A DNA stretch of 64,000 nucleotides, from positions 2,077,414-2,141,413 of the forward strand of contig OY811979.1 in the NCBI GenBank assembly GCA_963681505.1, given 5' to 3'. A program made the position numbers and the translations under genes. This DNA comes from Eunapius fragilis (Eukaryota; Porifera; Demospongiae; Spongillida; Spongillidae). Positions 31,601 to 41,293 of the stretch are shown here, in pieces. Every line of letters begins with the position of its first letter. Within the stretch, counting starts at the first letter, position 1. The notes beneath the pieces were generated by a model. It was given only the letters and a program-made list of their open reading frames with translations, made no database searches and was not told the origin of the DNA.

Positions 31601-34044
31601 TTCTGCATTACTACAATTGATATAATGGTGTATTCATTTTTCATTCATAATAAGAAATGAACCTTACAGTACAATGTATGCCTCAAGAGAAAGCCTCATG
31701 AGGAGAGCCCTTGAATTGCAATGTGCACCAGGTCAAGTTGAGGTGACCATATAGTCCTGCAACCACCTTCGATTTGGTTTGATTTGGTTGGTTATGACCC
31801 TGTCACTAACCTCTTGCCTTGCCACCAGATGCAACGAACAAAGGTGGTTGCCAGACTATACGGTAGCCTCAACCTGAGCATGGGCTTTCCTCATGCGGCT
31901 CCCTCTTGAGGCAGCAAACTGATTTGTGAATATAAATCATAAGTATTTATTAGAGTGTGTTATGTAATCAAGTTGTATAAATGTTTAATTACACCCTGAA
32001 AATATTATAATTAGTAGCCTCCAAGCAATAATGTGTTATGTGCATAAAAGTAGTATAATCTTAATCTTTTAGTAATAAATAAATAAAAAAGGAGACTATC
32101 ATATAAAGTGTGTTGAATTGTTCAATACTTATTGATTTGTTGTATGTCTGTGTGTTGATGTCATTACATGTATGTACAATAATAAAATGCACACATAAAC
32201 ATGTGTAAAATAAACATAAAATATTGATCAAGAAGTTCATATATATTGGTTTTGCTTCTTATATACACATAGGTGTATGAGAACCTTACAATTCAGGTAA
32301 GACACAGTATTTAATCTCACTGTGCATATCTGTATGCAATTTCTTTATTGTATGCACATATGAAGAAGTCATGATACATTCTCTAAATTGCATAAAAATG
32401 TGCGTAGTTAAGGATGAAAATGATGGCGCTTATGAAATCAACAGAAGCATATATTTTTTATAAAACCTGCCTTACTTTTGTTTTTAAGAGGATCAGTGTC
32501 TATGGGGTCCTGTATGGTAACACTATCGATGCCAACTTGCAAAGTAAGGACATGTAACTACTTTTGCTAATGATATACTTGCCTTCAGTTCTGAATTCCA
32601 ACTGCAGATAGTAATATGTCTTGTGTCCCTGTTAAGAACTGTAAATTCATACCAGTATGTGTAAGAACTGTACATTTATTACATTAAGACCAGCATCCTT
32701 AAAAAAGGTCATTGAATCTTAAACGTTAAAAAGCTATTCAACACAATTTCACATTCACAGATCATTTAGTGGCTTGATGTATAACTCGTCTCCAATTCAA
32801 TCTACAAGAGTGGAATATGCCTATTATCAGTGGCGCTAATTTTAACACATAGCTGTTATAAGGAATTGGCCAACACCATGAATAGTAGGTCTGATCTATG
32901 TACCTAACAAGAAATTTGAGCTAGGAACCCCTAGGATGACAATATAGGGAGAAGACAATAATTGATAGGTGTTAGGTGTTGTTAAATTGAAGTGAAAACA
33001 TAGTTATTACAAGTATTATTTAAAGGTGGAATGTTTTAAAATATATTTTGCTAAATTCTTGTTATTAATTGGCTATTAAGCATCAGCCATGTGGTGCAAA
33101 GGATTTATTCTAGCAGAATGGAATGAGGTATTCAATATATTAAACCGAGGCTTTGTTAATCAGCAAATACATGTAGTATCCTGCGTGAATGTATTGAAAC
33201 TTTTTTTGCTGCAACAATTATGTAATATCTTCTATTATGTAAGGATATCACTAAAGATACACACGCATCAGTGAAAGACACACAAGTGAGTTGCGGAACT
33301 GCAGAAGCAAGAGACTGCCATTGCAGATGTTGACAAACGATTTGTGATATGTTTTATTATAGTATATCATAGTATTATATATCCAGACAGTGACTACTAG
33401 TGCATATTTTTCATGTTTTCAATTTATTTGCATAGTCAAAGAGACATCATGTCCTCTAGAACTTCTTTCATAGTCTTTCGATCATGGAATTACAGTGGCC
33501 TGAAATTATAATTATGCATACATTTCATTTTCATACGTAAACTTTGATGCTCCTTCCTGGCAATTTTTATAATATGTGCTAGGTCCCTTTTCGCTGCCTC
33601 GCCCCCCTATATATCTATTTATATAATATCTGAATAAAAAAACATGTGCACAATATATATATAAAGCAAGTTCAATAAATTTTTAAAAATCCTGAGTATT
33701 ATTATTAAACACTACAAATATAAAATATTATAAAACAATAATTGGGGTCGAAAAGGGGATAACATGGAATGAGCATCAAAGTTGTTGAGTGCAATTGAAA
33801 AAAAAAACTATACAATAACTCTTCATCTTCAATGTCCATCTTCACTCTCCCCAATACTGAGGTGACATTACCTCATTGGACTGCAACTGATAGTCTCTGG
33901 ATAAGGTATGCAAAGGAATCAGCTGGTATATGAATGTTAATCATATATGTATCTCTTATATAAGGTTTTCTTTTTATTTTTATTCATCAGGGTTTTAAGA
34001 ATTCTAGCATTTCTAACACTTTGCTATTTAACTGTTGGCAATGA
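26466..34044 (+). CDS. Multi-microexon gene, 3' part (L copy)
   Basis: Eleven short exons with good AG/GT sites: 26466-26509, 27205-27234, 27288-27311, 28067-28114, 30095-30121, 31219-31239, 31461-31487, 32273-32296, 32489-32543, 33257-33285 and 33991-34044. Lengths are 44, 30, 24, 48, 27, 21, 27, 24, 55, 29 and 54 nt; phases agree along the chain and it ends in TGA. Peptides include EGDPLTSSSS, GEEESQQS, TEKQPKDVL, TQNDKQQ, ALDLDGEEN, VYENLTIQ and RISVYGVLYGNTIDANLQ: polar, acidic, probably disordered. YENL and YGNT fit the pYxN Grb2-SH2 pattern and SVYGVL an ITIM-like pattern, suggesting a receptor cytoplasmic tail (inference). The shortest intron is 53 bp. The 5' part is not identified. 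Confidence 0.55.
27632..27880. mobile_element. Mariner-like MITE (L copy)
   Basis: Terminal inverted repeats GTGTCCACGAAAGAACGCAA near 27635 and 27855-27876, about 240 bp, no ORF. The same element is in R at about 55678-55922, so it predates the duplication. 'TACAGTGTCC' resembles mariner ends. Confidence 0.7.
28418..29087. mobile_element. Partial terminal-hairpin element in L
   Basis: The left end TCAGGAACTACGATAGTAGTTCCTATATAGG has a terminal mini-hairpin, as in the element at 34465-36113, and internal 'aagaaacggatagtttagctc' is related to that element's repeats. A (GTC)n run lies at 28645-28685 and a G-rich run at 28989-29035. Absent from R. The right terminus is missing or replaced by the MITE at 29088. 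Confidence 0.55.
29088..29373. mobile_element. Fold-back MITE, family F, copy 3
   Basis: Best-preserved copy: 286 bp, ends CAAGTAAAGAAAAACATTCT and its complement, arms of about 125 bp, tip with 'gagcacgtgtaaatg'. Its right end coincides exactly with the end of the insertion that distinguishes L from R. Confidence 0.88.
30365..31011 (-). pseudogene. Retrotransposon C-terminal fragment (zinc finger plus RLE-like), L copy
   Basis: The minus strand reads a C-x2-C..H motif (CALCPEHPLDPLGHHAITC), then GDAVSRHN, RPADILASNW, KPAAFDLSVVSPLN and SELGWTCIPLVAESYGAWG. I recognise this as a C-terminal domain very common in invertebrate retroelement proteins. The RPADI/AAFDL region is suggestive of a restriction-like endonuclease fold (inference). 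The frame breaks near 30454, with the remainder (NLTLVQANARALLLR) in another frame. No reverse transcriptase is attached. R carries the same fragment with the same break. Confidence 0.7.
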
Positions 34045-34464
34045 AAGTAAAAATACATGAGGTAAGCATTCCCTAAAGTTCTGAACAATGTATTGATAAT
34101 ATTTTCCACCTACCTAGAAAAATTTTTAAAACGGATCGGAACATTGCATCCTTTTCTACTCTTTTCTACAGAAGATGATTTTCGCAACTTGGTGGCAGCG
34201 AATTATGTAATTTGTAAAGTTATGCCAAATGAAGCCATACCAAGCTTGGTAGCAACTTTTATACATTGAATATGCTATATGCGAAAATGTATTTGGACTT
34301 TTGGAGATTATATTTGGATTTCCACCGACTTCTGTAAATTGATGATGAACTTCAATGTATTCTGTCCTGTATTGTGTAATTTTTTGTTGATTCTGTTGTT
34401 TTTAAAATGTTTATTGAAACTATGATACAAGATAACACACAAGACACTGCACCTTACACAGTAT
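33655..34464. other. Unique segment present only beside L
   Basis: Not found in M or R. It contains the terminal exon of the microexon gene (33991-34044) behind a long pyrimidine tract, then AT-rich sequence. Confidence 0.6.
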
Positions 34465-36113
34465 ATCTGAACCTGGGCAGCAGGTTCAATATAGGATTGA
34501 TTGAGGGTTGATGAATGTCATTAATAAAACTTAACTAGCGTCTGGAGGGACAACGGAGAAACGGATCGCTTATCTCTTTATCGCGGCGGAATGAGAGCAC
34601 AACGATCTACAGTTCTACGTTTGTTCCGTGTCATAAAACGGTGTGGTTATAGAGAAACAAACAATTTCCTGTTTCATAGTTGCAACACATGTACATGGCT
34701 AGACAGATAAGGAAGCCTTCAAATAAGGAAGCCTTTTTATACATCAGATTAAAACAATAGGCACTATACTACTGTACACACAGTTGCATGCTTTACATGT
34801 GAAGTGAATGGTTTTGTGCAGATCCGTGCTGTACATAGTTGTGCGGGCCCTACTACCGCGTTTGGTCAGGTAGTAGGGTGACAACCCCGACCAAACACCG
34901 CCCGACTATGCTCTACAAATGTTGCATGCACAGCTTTTTAATGTTAATACAACATGCCATAACATACCATTGGGTGGTAGTGGTAGTGCATGCTGTGACC
35001 CCTGCGGTGCCGCGTCCTCTCGGAAGCACATTTAGCCAATCGGACAGCGGGGTCATTCCAATACCGACTCCTTTTAGATGCTTTAATGGCAGCTGAATTG
35101 TCCTCGTATTTCTGCCTGTTAGCAGCGCGGTTTCCCTCGAGGTCCTCTTCATATCGCCGCCTTTTAGCAGCACGGTTCTCCTCGAGGTCCTCTTCATATC
35201 GCCGCCTTTTAGCAGCACGGTTCTCCTCGAGGTTCTCTTCATATCGCCGCCTTTTAGCAGCACGGTTCTCCTCGAGGTCCTCTTCATATAGCCGCCTTTT
35301 AGCACTGCAGCACGGTTCTCCTCGAGGTCCTCTTCATATCGCCACCTTTTAGCAGATCGCTTAGATTCAATATCTGCGTTGTAGCTGTCGCGTACAGAGG
35401 CCTTCTTCTTTTCGGGATCGACCTTGTAGCTGTCGCGTACAGAGGCCTTATTCTTTTCGGGATCGGCCTTGTAGCTGTCGCGTACAGAGGCCTTCTTTTC
35501 GGGATCGGCCTTGTAGAGCGCTCGGGCTTTAGCTTTGTTCTCGTCTTGCTTTTGGAGGTATTCCGCTCGATGCTTAGATCTCTTCTTTTGATTACGCGAA
35601 GGCATTTTTAGAAAAACAACTTCACTAGCCGAAGTAACAACTAAACTGCGATAGGAACACCAAATATTTTTTGTGCTGGTTTGAGTATTTATACTGCCTA
35701 AAATTATTAATAAACATCTATAACATACATTATTAAATAGAACTTGATATGTGTCTATATGACATGTATGGATAACGTGCCGGTAAATTTCGAAGCGATT
35801 GGTGCTATTCCCGTCCATCTAAACCGTTCCTAGCTCGAGTTATACCTTCCTAAGAAGACGACGACGACGACGATGGAGAATTATTTTTGGACTGGGCACG
35901 AGAAACAGGAAATTGTTTGTTTCTCTATAACCACACCATTTTATGACACGGAACAAACGTAGAACTGTAGATCGTTGTGCTCTCATTCCGCCGCGATAAA
36001 GAGATAAGCGATCCGTTTCTCCGTTGTACCTCCAGACGCTAGTTAAGTTTTATTAATGACATTCATCAACCCTCAATCAATCCTATATTGAACCTGCTGC
36101 CGCAGGTTCAGAT
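34465..36113 (-). mobile_element. Inverted-repeat transposon with terminal hairpins
   Basis: Terminal inverted repeats of about 211 bp (34465-34675, 35902-36113) differ at only a few bases. Each terminus (ATCTGAACCTGnnGCAGCAG then GTTC) can itself fold into a small hairpin. The centre carries the ADPEKK-repeat ORF. Flanking bases do not show a clear target duplication. The right end abuts the M inverted copy directly, placing this element at a rearrangement junction. Superfamily not recognised. Confidence 0.75.
34913..35605 (-). CDS. Tandem-repeat basic protein, frameshifted
   Basis: I place the start at ATG 35605 (MPSRNQKKRSKHRAEYLQ); the open frame extends upstream but the related copy at 18253 starts at the same MPSR. 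About three repeats of SYKADPEKKKASVRD (15-16 residues) are followed by about five 45-bp repeats that in the original frame read AAKRRRYEEDLEENR. A 5-bp insertion (CTGCA, near 35305) and an earlier change put successive repeats in different frames, so the annotated frame reads LKGGDMKRTSRRTVL instead. I recall similar ADPEKK repeat proteins in sponge gene sets; function unknown, possibly DNA-binding. Confidence 0.6.
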   Translation of the reverse strand: MPSRNQKKRSKHRAEYLQKQDENKAKARALYKADPEKKASVRDSYKADPEKNKASVRDSYKVDPEKKKASVRDSYNADIESKRSAKRWRYEEDLEENRAAVLKGGYMKRTSRRTVLLKGGDMKRTSRRTVLLKGGDMKRTSRRTVLLKGGDMKRTSRETALLTGRNTRTIQLPLKHLKGVGIGMTPLSDWLNVLPRGRGTAGVTACTTTTTQWYVMACCINIKKLCMQHL

Positions 36114-37392
36114 TGTGCACATGTTTTTTTATTCAGATATTATATAAATAGATATATAGGGGGGCGAGGCAGCGAAAAGGGACCTAGCACATATTTGTAT
36201 GCATAATTATAATTTCAGGCCACTGTAATTCCATGATCGAAAGACTATGAAAGAAGTTCTAGAGGACATGATGTCTCTTTGACTATGCAAATAAATTGAA
36301 ATCTTGAAAAATATGCACTAGTAGTCGCTGTCTGGATATATAATACTATGATATACTATAATAAAACATATCACAAACATCTGCAATGGCAGTCTCTTGC
36401 TTCTGCAGTTCCGCAACTCACTTGTGTGTCTTTCACTGATGCGTGTGTATCTTTAGTGATATCCTTACATAATAGAAGATATTACATAATTGTTGCAGCA
36501 AAAAAAGTTTCAATACATTCACGCAGGATACTACATGTACTTGCTGATTACAAAGCCTCGGTTTATTATATTGAATACCTCATTCCATTCTGCTAGAATA
36601 AATCCTTTGCACCACATGGCTGATGCTTAATAGCCAATTAATATCAAGAATTTAGCAAAATATATTTTAACCCTTCACCTGCGACGGGCACATTTTTGTG
36701 CCCGTAATTAGCTCTTCCGCTATGCGGAGGGCACATTTATGTGACGAGCGGGACACGTGTCCGGTAAACATGCACAACTGTTCCCTTACAACACATGCCT
36801 GCTAACCCAACAATGCTGACTCCTTACGCCATGCTTCACATCGCTTCCTCTTACCTCTATCTGTAAATCAAAGGAGCTTCACCTCAGAGTTGTTACCCAA
36901 TTTCACTGAGCAGCTGGCAGGGCAAGCGTATTAAGTCAAAGGAGCTTCACCTCAGAGTTGTTACCCAATTTCACTGAGCAGCTGGCAGGGCAAGCGTATT
37001 GAGCCAGGCGGCACAACAAGGTATCTAAGCAATACATAACAGTAGATGCATGCCCATACTTATAAAACGTAAGCTGACAACTTACATGTACCAAACGAGG
37101 AGTTCAGAACGGTAGCGTAGATTGTCCATTTTAAATGACGCACACTCGAAGATAGACGAAAAATAAGCACTACCTGCCGTCAGCCCAAATCACTCAAAAA
37201 CGATAGAACAGACACTTTTTGACACCCATTGTGAAAATAAGGGCCATCGGGCGCGTAGTAACCTAGAAAAACTAGCAAGCGTTCTAGCGCTCCATTTTTA
37301 AAATTTCGAATGAAAATCTATAAATAATACTTGTAATAACTATGTTTTCACTTCAATTTAACAACACCTATCACCTATCAATTATTGTCTTC
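36112..37392 (-). repeat. Inverted copy M of the L repeat
   Basis: Reverse complement of 32951-33654, interrupted by a 650-bp replacement at 36671-37320. It contains the 29-nt exon of the microexon gene but not its terminal exon. Confidence 0.88.
36671..37320. other. Insertion inside M
   Basis: Replaces about 15 bp of the ancestral sequence. Holds a GGGCACATTTnTGTGCCC hairpin-like start and a perfect tandem duplication of about 70 bp (about 36866-37005). No ORF; no clear terminal repeats. Confidence 0.6.
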
Positions 37393-37647
37393 CACTGTGC
37401 AATGAAAGTAGTATACAGTGGTGTATATTTAAGCGTATATTTCTGGTATACCATTTATATACCGTGTGTGCTTATATTTCAAAAATACGCATACGTATAT
37501 TCCAAGAATCCGCAGGTGTCAATTGTATTCATTAACCATCGTGGTATACGCACCTGACTCTTAAAGTATACGCTAATACCGTAAATTCTAAATGTTAATT
37601 TGGATAACATTTTCGAAGCTTAATACCTTTGAAAATATTATTTCGAA
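37393..37647. other. Short unique stretch left of the IS3-like element
   Basis: AT-rich with TATAC/GTATA-rich sequence; no gene. Confidence 0.4.
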
Positions 37648-37653
37648 TCCAAG

Positions 37654-38351
37654 TATGGTGTGGAATCCGTGCCAAAATTCACATTTTTGAAATAGCACAC
37701 TTTTTTCAAACGATACACTTTTTTTATGTGACACATTTTTGAAATAGCACACTTTTTTCAAACGATACACTTTTTTTATGTGACACATTTTTGACGTGAC
37801 ACAATTTTGTGCCACTTAAAAATTGTGTCACTTAAAAATTGTGTCACGAAAAAATTGTGTCACAAAAAAATTGTGTCACTTAAAAGTTGTGTCACTTAAA
37901 AATTGTGTCACTTAAAAGTTGTGTCACTTAAAAATTGTGTCACTTAAAAATTGTGTCACTTAAAAATTGTGTCACTTAAAAATTGTGTTTACGTACATTT
38001 TTATTTCTATCGCCGCTTAATTAGATCTCTTTGACGTACATTTGGAGGCTCACTAGAAGCGAGCATAGGGCCATAGGCGGCCCCTTGGGCGGGGGGGGGG
38101 GGGGGGGGGGGGGGGCCGGAAGGCCTAGGCTCTCCCCCTCCCCGAGCTATAGCGCCACTCTACACGCCCCCCCCTCCCCCCCCCCCCCCTTCCACCCCAT
38201 AAAATAGGGTTCAAATCAGAATAATGTGAAGAGACAACAGAATGTGGTTGTTATTATTAGCGTAATAGAGCTTCTAACACTCGCTTGCATGTACAATTAG
38301 AGACAAACAGTTATGAAATCTAACATACTGCGCCCCCTTAGGTCCCTGTTA
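37654..38351 (+). repeat. Left terminal inverted repeat
   Basis: Contains about eleven GTGTCACnnAAAAATT units (37805-37988) and a G run of about 25 at 38091-38115. Open frames inside are repeat artefacts. Confidence 0.9.
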
Positions 38352-38866
38352 TGCTGGGGCCGCCTATGTAATAGGGGCATATTAACGTCTCGATTATCAA
38401 AAAGTGCAGGGGCTCAGTATGGTCGAGCATATTTGGAACCGTACAACATAAAACGGATGTTTGATCGAGGAGCTCATGTTTCCTCGGGCAAAATGAGTCC
38501 ACGTGCTATGTTAGAGGAGCTTCAGTCACTCCATCTTGGTCGCTACACCTTACCCGGGGAGAATGAAATACGTGCAGAAATTATCAAGTTGTTTGATAGG
38601 AAGAAGGCCAATGATGAAGACAATGCAGGTAGTGATCATGATAAGAATTAAATAAGTAAGAGGAAGCAATCTACCAAAGCAGTATGCAAAAACACTCTGA
38701 AGAATTGGTAGAGCGTAATCCCACCATCAAACCTGCAGAAGCCTTGAGAAATCTCAAGGCTGCACTATGCCCACCACATCCCTTGGAACATGACAAAGCA
38801 ATCAAAAGCAAAGTTAGTAGTTTAAAAAGAAAATTAAAAATCAGAGAGAAAGCAAACTTTTTGTAA
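38313..38866 (+). CDS. Accessory transposon gene, two reading blocks
   Basis: The first block (38313-38651) starts in the inverted repeat and reads through AQYGRAYLEPYNIKRMFDRG, MSPRAMLEELQSLHLGRYTL and PGENEIRAEIIKLFDRKK. A second, frame-shifted block to 38866 reads HSEELVERNPTIKPAEALRN and ends in a Lys-rich tail. They could be joined by a 32-bp intron (GCAG|GTAGTG..AAGTAAG|AGG), unusually short, or the gap may be a frameshift. The ATG lies in a region shared with the other inverted repeat, so the true start may differ. The protein is charged and basic; family not recognised. It is absent from bacterial IS3, so it may be an accessory or DNA-binding factor (inference). Confidence 0.5.
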
Positions 38867-39169
38867 TCTTTATTATCGTTATCAATGGTGTACATGCATA
38901 TACGTGTGTATCGATATGCAATAGTTTGCCTCGTGACATTGTGTACAGCTATAGCCTGGCTCCAGTGACTATAGGGAAGGAGCGCATTCTCAGCCAACAC
39001 TGGTACAGTGACTGGTAGATGTTTATAATATTGTATGGATTGATTTTACATAAGTATATGTTGGGCGCTCCTATTCAAGCGCTAGCGCTATACATCTCCA
39101 CCCCGATACATACAGCGGTGTTGCTTGTAAAACGATTTTCTATCAAATGACAATCCCAAAGTCACAATT

Positions 39170-40879
39170 TCATTTCAGTTCATAAACTGTGCACGTCTGG
39201 AACATTTTGGACGAGCAAACCATCGGATGCCACTGATGTCGACCGGTCACTGCCAGCTCGTAGGTAGCATGCGGCAGGCCAATGGTCCTCTCACAGAACG
39301 CATCAAATGTTGTCTCAAGGGTTGTAGTAACAGTATCCTGTGTTAGAAAAGAAAAATAATAATCAGTGGACCTTTTATATTTTAAACCTCCCCCAAATTT
39401 TGGCCGTTTTCACCCACTTTACTCGCGGACGCGGTGTGAACAATGCTTTGTACGTCATTTCGAGGAAACTATCTCTTGCATGTCTGCTTGTGCACAAGAT
39501 CATTTCCGCGACGAACAATCTGTGCAACAGATTTCCGACCAGTACTTTGGTACACGCCTCTTATTTATCCTGCCAGTGAGGGCTCCTCCACCATGTCTTT
39601 CTCAATTACACCTTCCTCCATTATACTCTCAACTTCTTCTGCCTGCTCATCGTCCAGTTCCTTCCTCTGCATCTTCTCTATTATCAGCTGTGAAGTCAAT
39701 CTCCACACACAATAGACTTGTTGTCTAAGAGCCCTTAGCAGCCTCTCTTGTAAATGGCTTGACATACACTCCAGTACCCAACCACAACATTCCCTTCTTG
39801 CCATAGTAAGAGCTAGTTTCCACCCTGACCAAACCCCTTTGCAAGGAACTTCTGCTTGAAATAAAAACTATTTTTAAGCTGTGCTGGAGTCCGTTTGTGC
39901 TACAGCCAGCGTCATATGGTGTGCTTGCTGGGTAGCTAGCATGGCATGTGCAATGTAATGATAGGAGCGATGCTCACACTGGTATATAGTGTGTAACACA
40001 TTGGTAATCTCAGCCTGCGTGTTTGGGTCTTCACCTAGCTTGGCTAGGGCTACAGACCTAAGCTTATCGTAGACATGAAGGTGCATAGGCACTCCAAATG
40101 ACCACCTGGTTTAGGATTCCTGTTAGGTCTACAATCAGATGCTAGGTTCAGTGAAAAGACTGAAGGGTGTAGTAGCACAATCAATCATTGTCAGTTCCAC
40201 CACTAATCTCATTGCCTATGCACATACTTGGAGCTGTGTTCATGCAGTATCCACTAATTCATCTTGTGTGGCTGACGTGTCAAACAGATCAGGAGGTTGT
40301 GACAGCAAATCTTCCATACAGTCTGCACCACTCAGCTTCATGGTCCTAAGGCTGGTGAAATTGTTCAGTCATTGCTTCTGATGATGCTTCTGCTCCATTT
40401 CCTTGCAAGCACTGCATACCTATAGCTCAAGAATGTGAACCACTCGCAGTCTAGATGATGCAATTCATTGCACAAAGTATCATCTAATATCAGACATGGG
40501 TGCAAGTACATCATTGACTCTATCAATGATTTTATAATTGTCTGTTGAAGTTTACCTTGATGCAATCCACCTCAGTACGTACCTCTTACTGGTTTCCACC
40601 ACTAATGTGCTTGACAATGGTGTAGAACTATGTCTGGCCGAAGGGTGACTTCCAGGCATTGCTTCCCTCTGATTCAAAAGATAGCCCAGCTGCAACATCA
40701 TGCTTGAGGAGCAGTAACCTCATTGCAAAAGTGTAATCCAACCCTTCCACCATTGCTTCCTGTTAGGAGAGTGCTTTTTGGATTGCCAGGCAAGACAAAT
40801 GATATTGTCATCACTAGATAAAGCCTACAGCAAAGGTGACAAAATCCCTTCGCACATGTGATTGAATCTGGCCATACTC
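39170..40879 (-). CDS. Unrecognised multi-exon gene on the minus strand
   Basis: Coding-like pieces with splice context: 40829-40879 (TTATTCAG|EYGQIQSHVRRDFVTFA|GTAGGC), 40628-40759 (CTAACAG|EAMVEGLDYTFAMRLLLLKH.. ending TAG), an open stretch 39874-40092 (HVYDKLRSVALAKLGEDP..), another at 39565-39804, and a clean last exon 39170-39337 (TTCTAACACAG|DTVTTTLETTFDAFCERTIG.. 56 codons with TGA). Composition and helical patterning look protein-like, but the pieces do not all connect in phase and one meets a stop. It may be an accessory gene of the transposon, a captured host gene, or one in decay. I do not recognise the protein. Confidence 0.45.
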
Positions 40880-41293
40880 CTGAATAACATAAATTTGTAT
40901 TTATTTTTATAGTTCCTTTTTGCTTGAGTGATGCCATATAATTTATTAATTTACAAATAATTTATTACAACAAGTTGGAATACACAAAACAATAGCTCAG
41001 ATATAGATTAAGTCAACAAACTAAACAAAACTCTAAAATTTCGACACTGGTAACTTAGCAATATTTCTTCCTGTATGTTGAGGTTGCAATTATAGTTCTT
41101 TGATTTCTATTTCTTTAGTTCACTGTGGTAAACATTTTTGCCGGCCAGCACTCTGAAGGCATGCAATCACCACTATAATCACCACCATCTCAGCCACTGT
41201 CCCCCCCCCCCCCCATCCCCATTATGTTTTATTGGTCAAATGTATATTGTAGTTATGCTTACGTGCACTATGAACATGCTTCTTGTTTCACAG
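40880..41293. other. Region between the divergent transposon genes
   Basis: AT-rich, with a C run at 41203-41215. The first exon or promoter of the transposase gene should lie here, but I cannot place it. Confidence 0.4.

Larger units (their letters stand above)
24698..33654 (+). repeat. Large inverted-repeat family, copy L
   Basis: 24698-33447 is matched in reverse complement by 51343-58827 (R), and 32951-33654 by the M copy at 36112-37392. Arms are near-identical with scattered substitutions and several indels: L has 956 bp (28418-29373) and about 280 bp (27948-28225) that R lacks. L holds the microexon gene, a retrotransposon fragment and MITEs. The 24698 edge is sharp against 58827. Confidence 0.9.
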
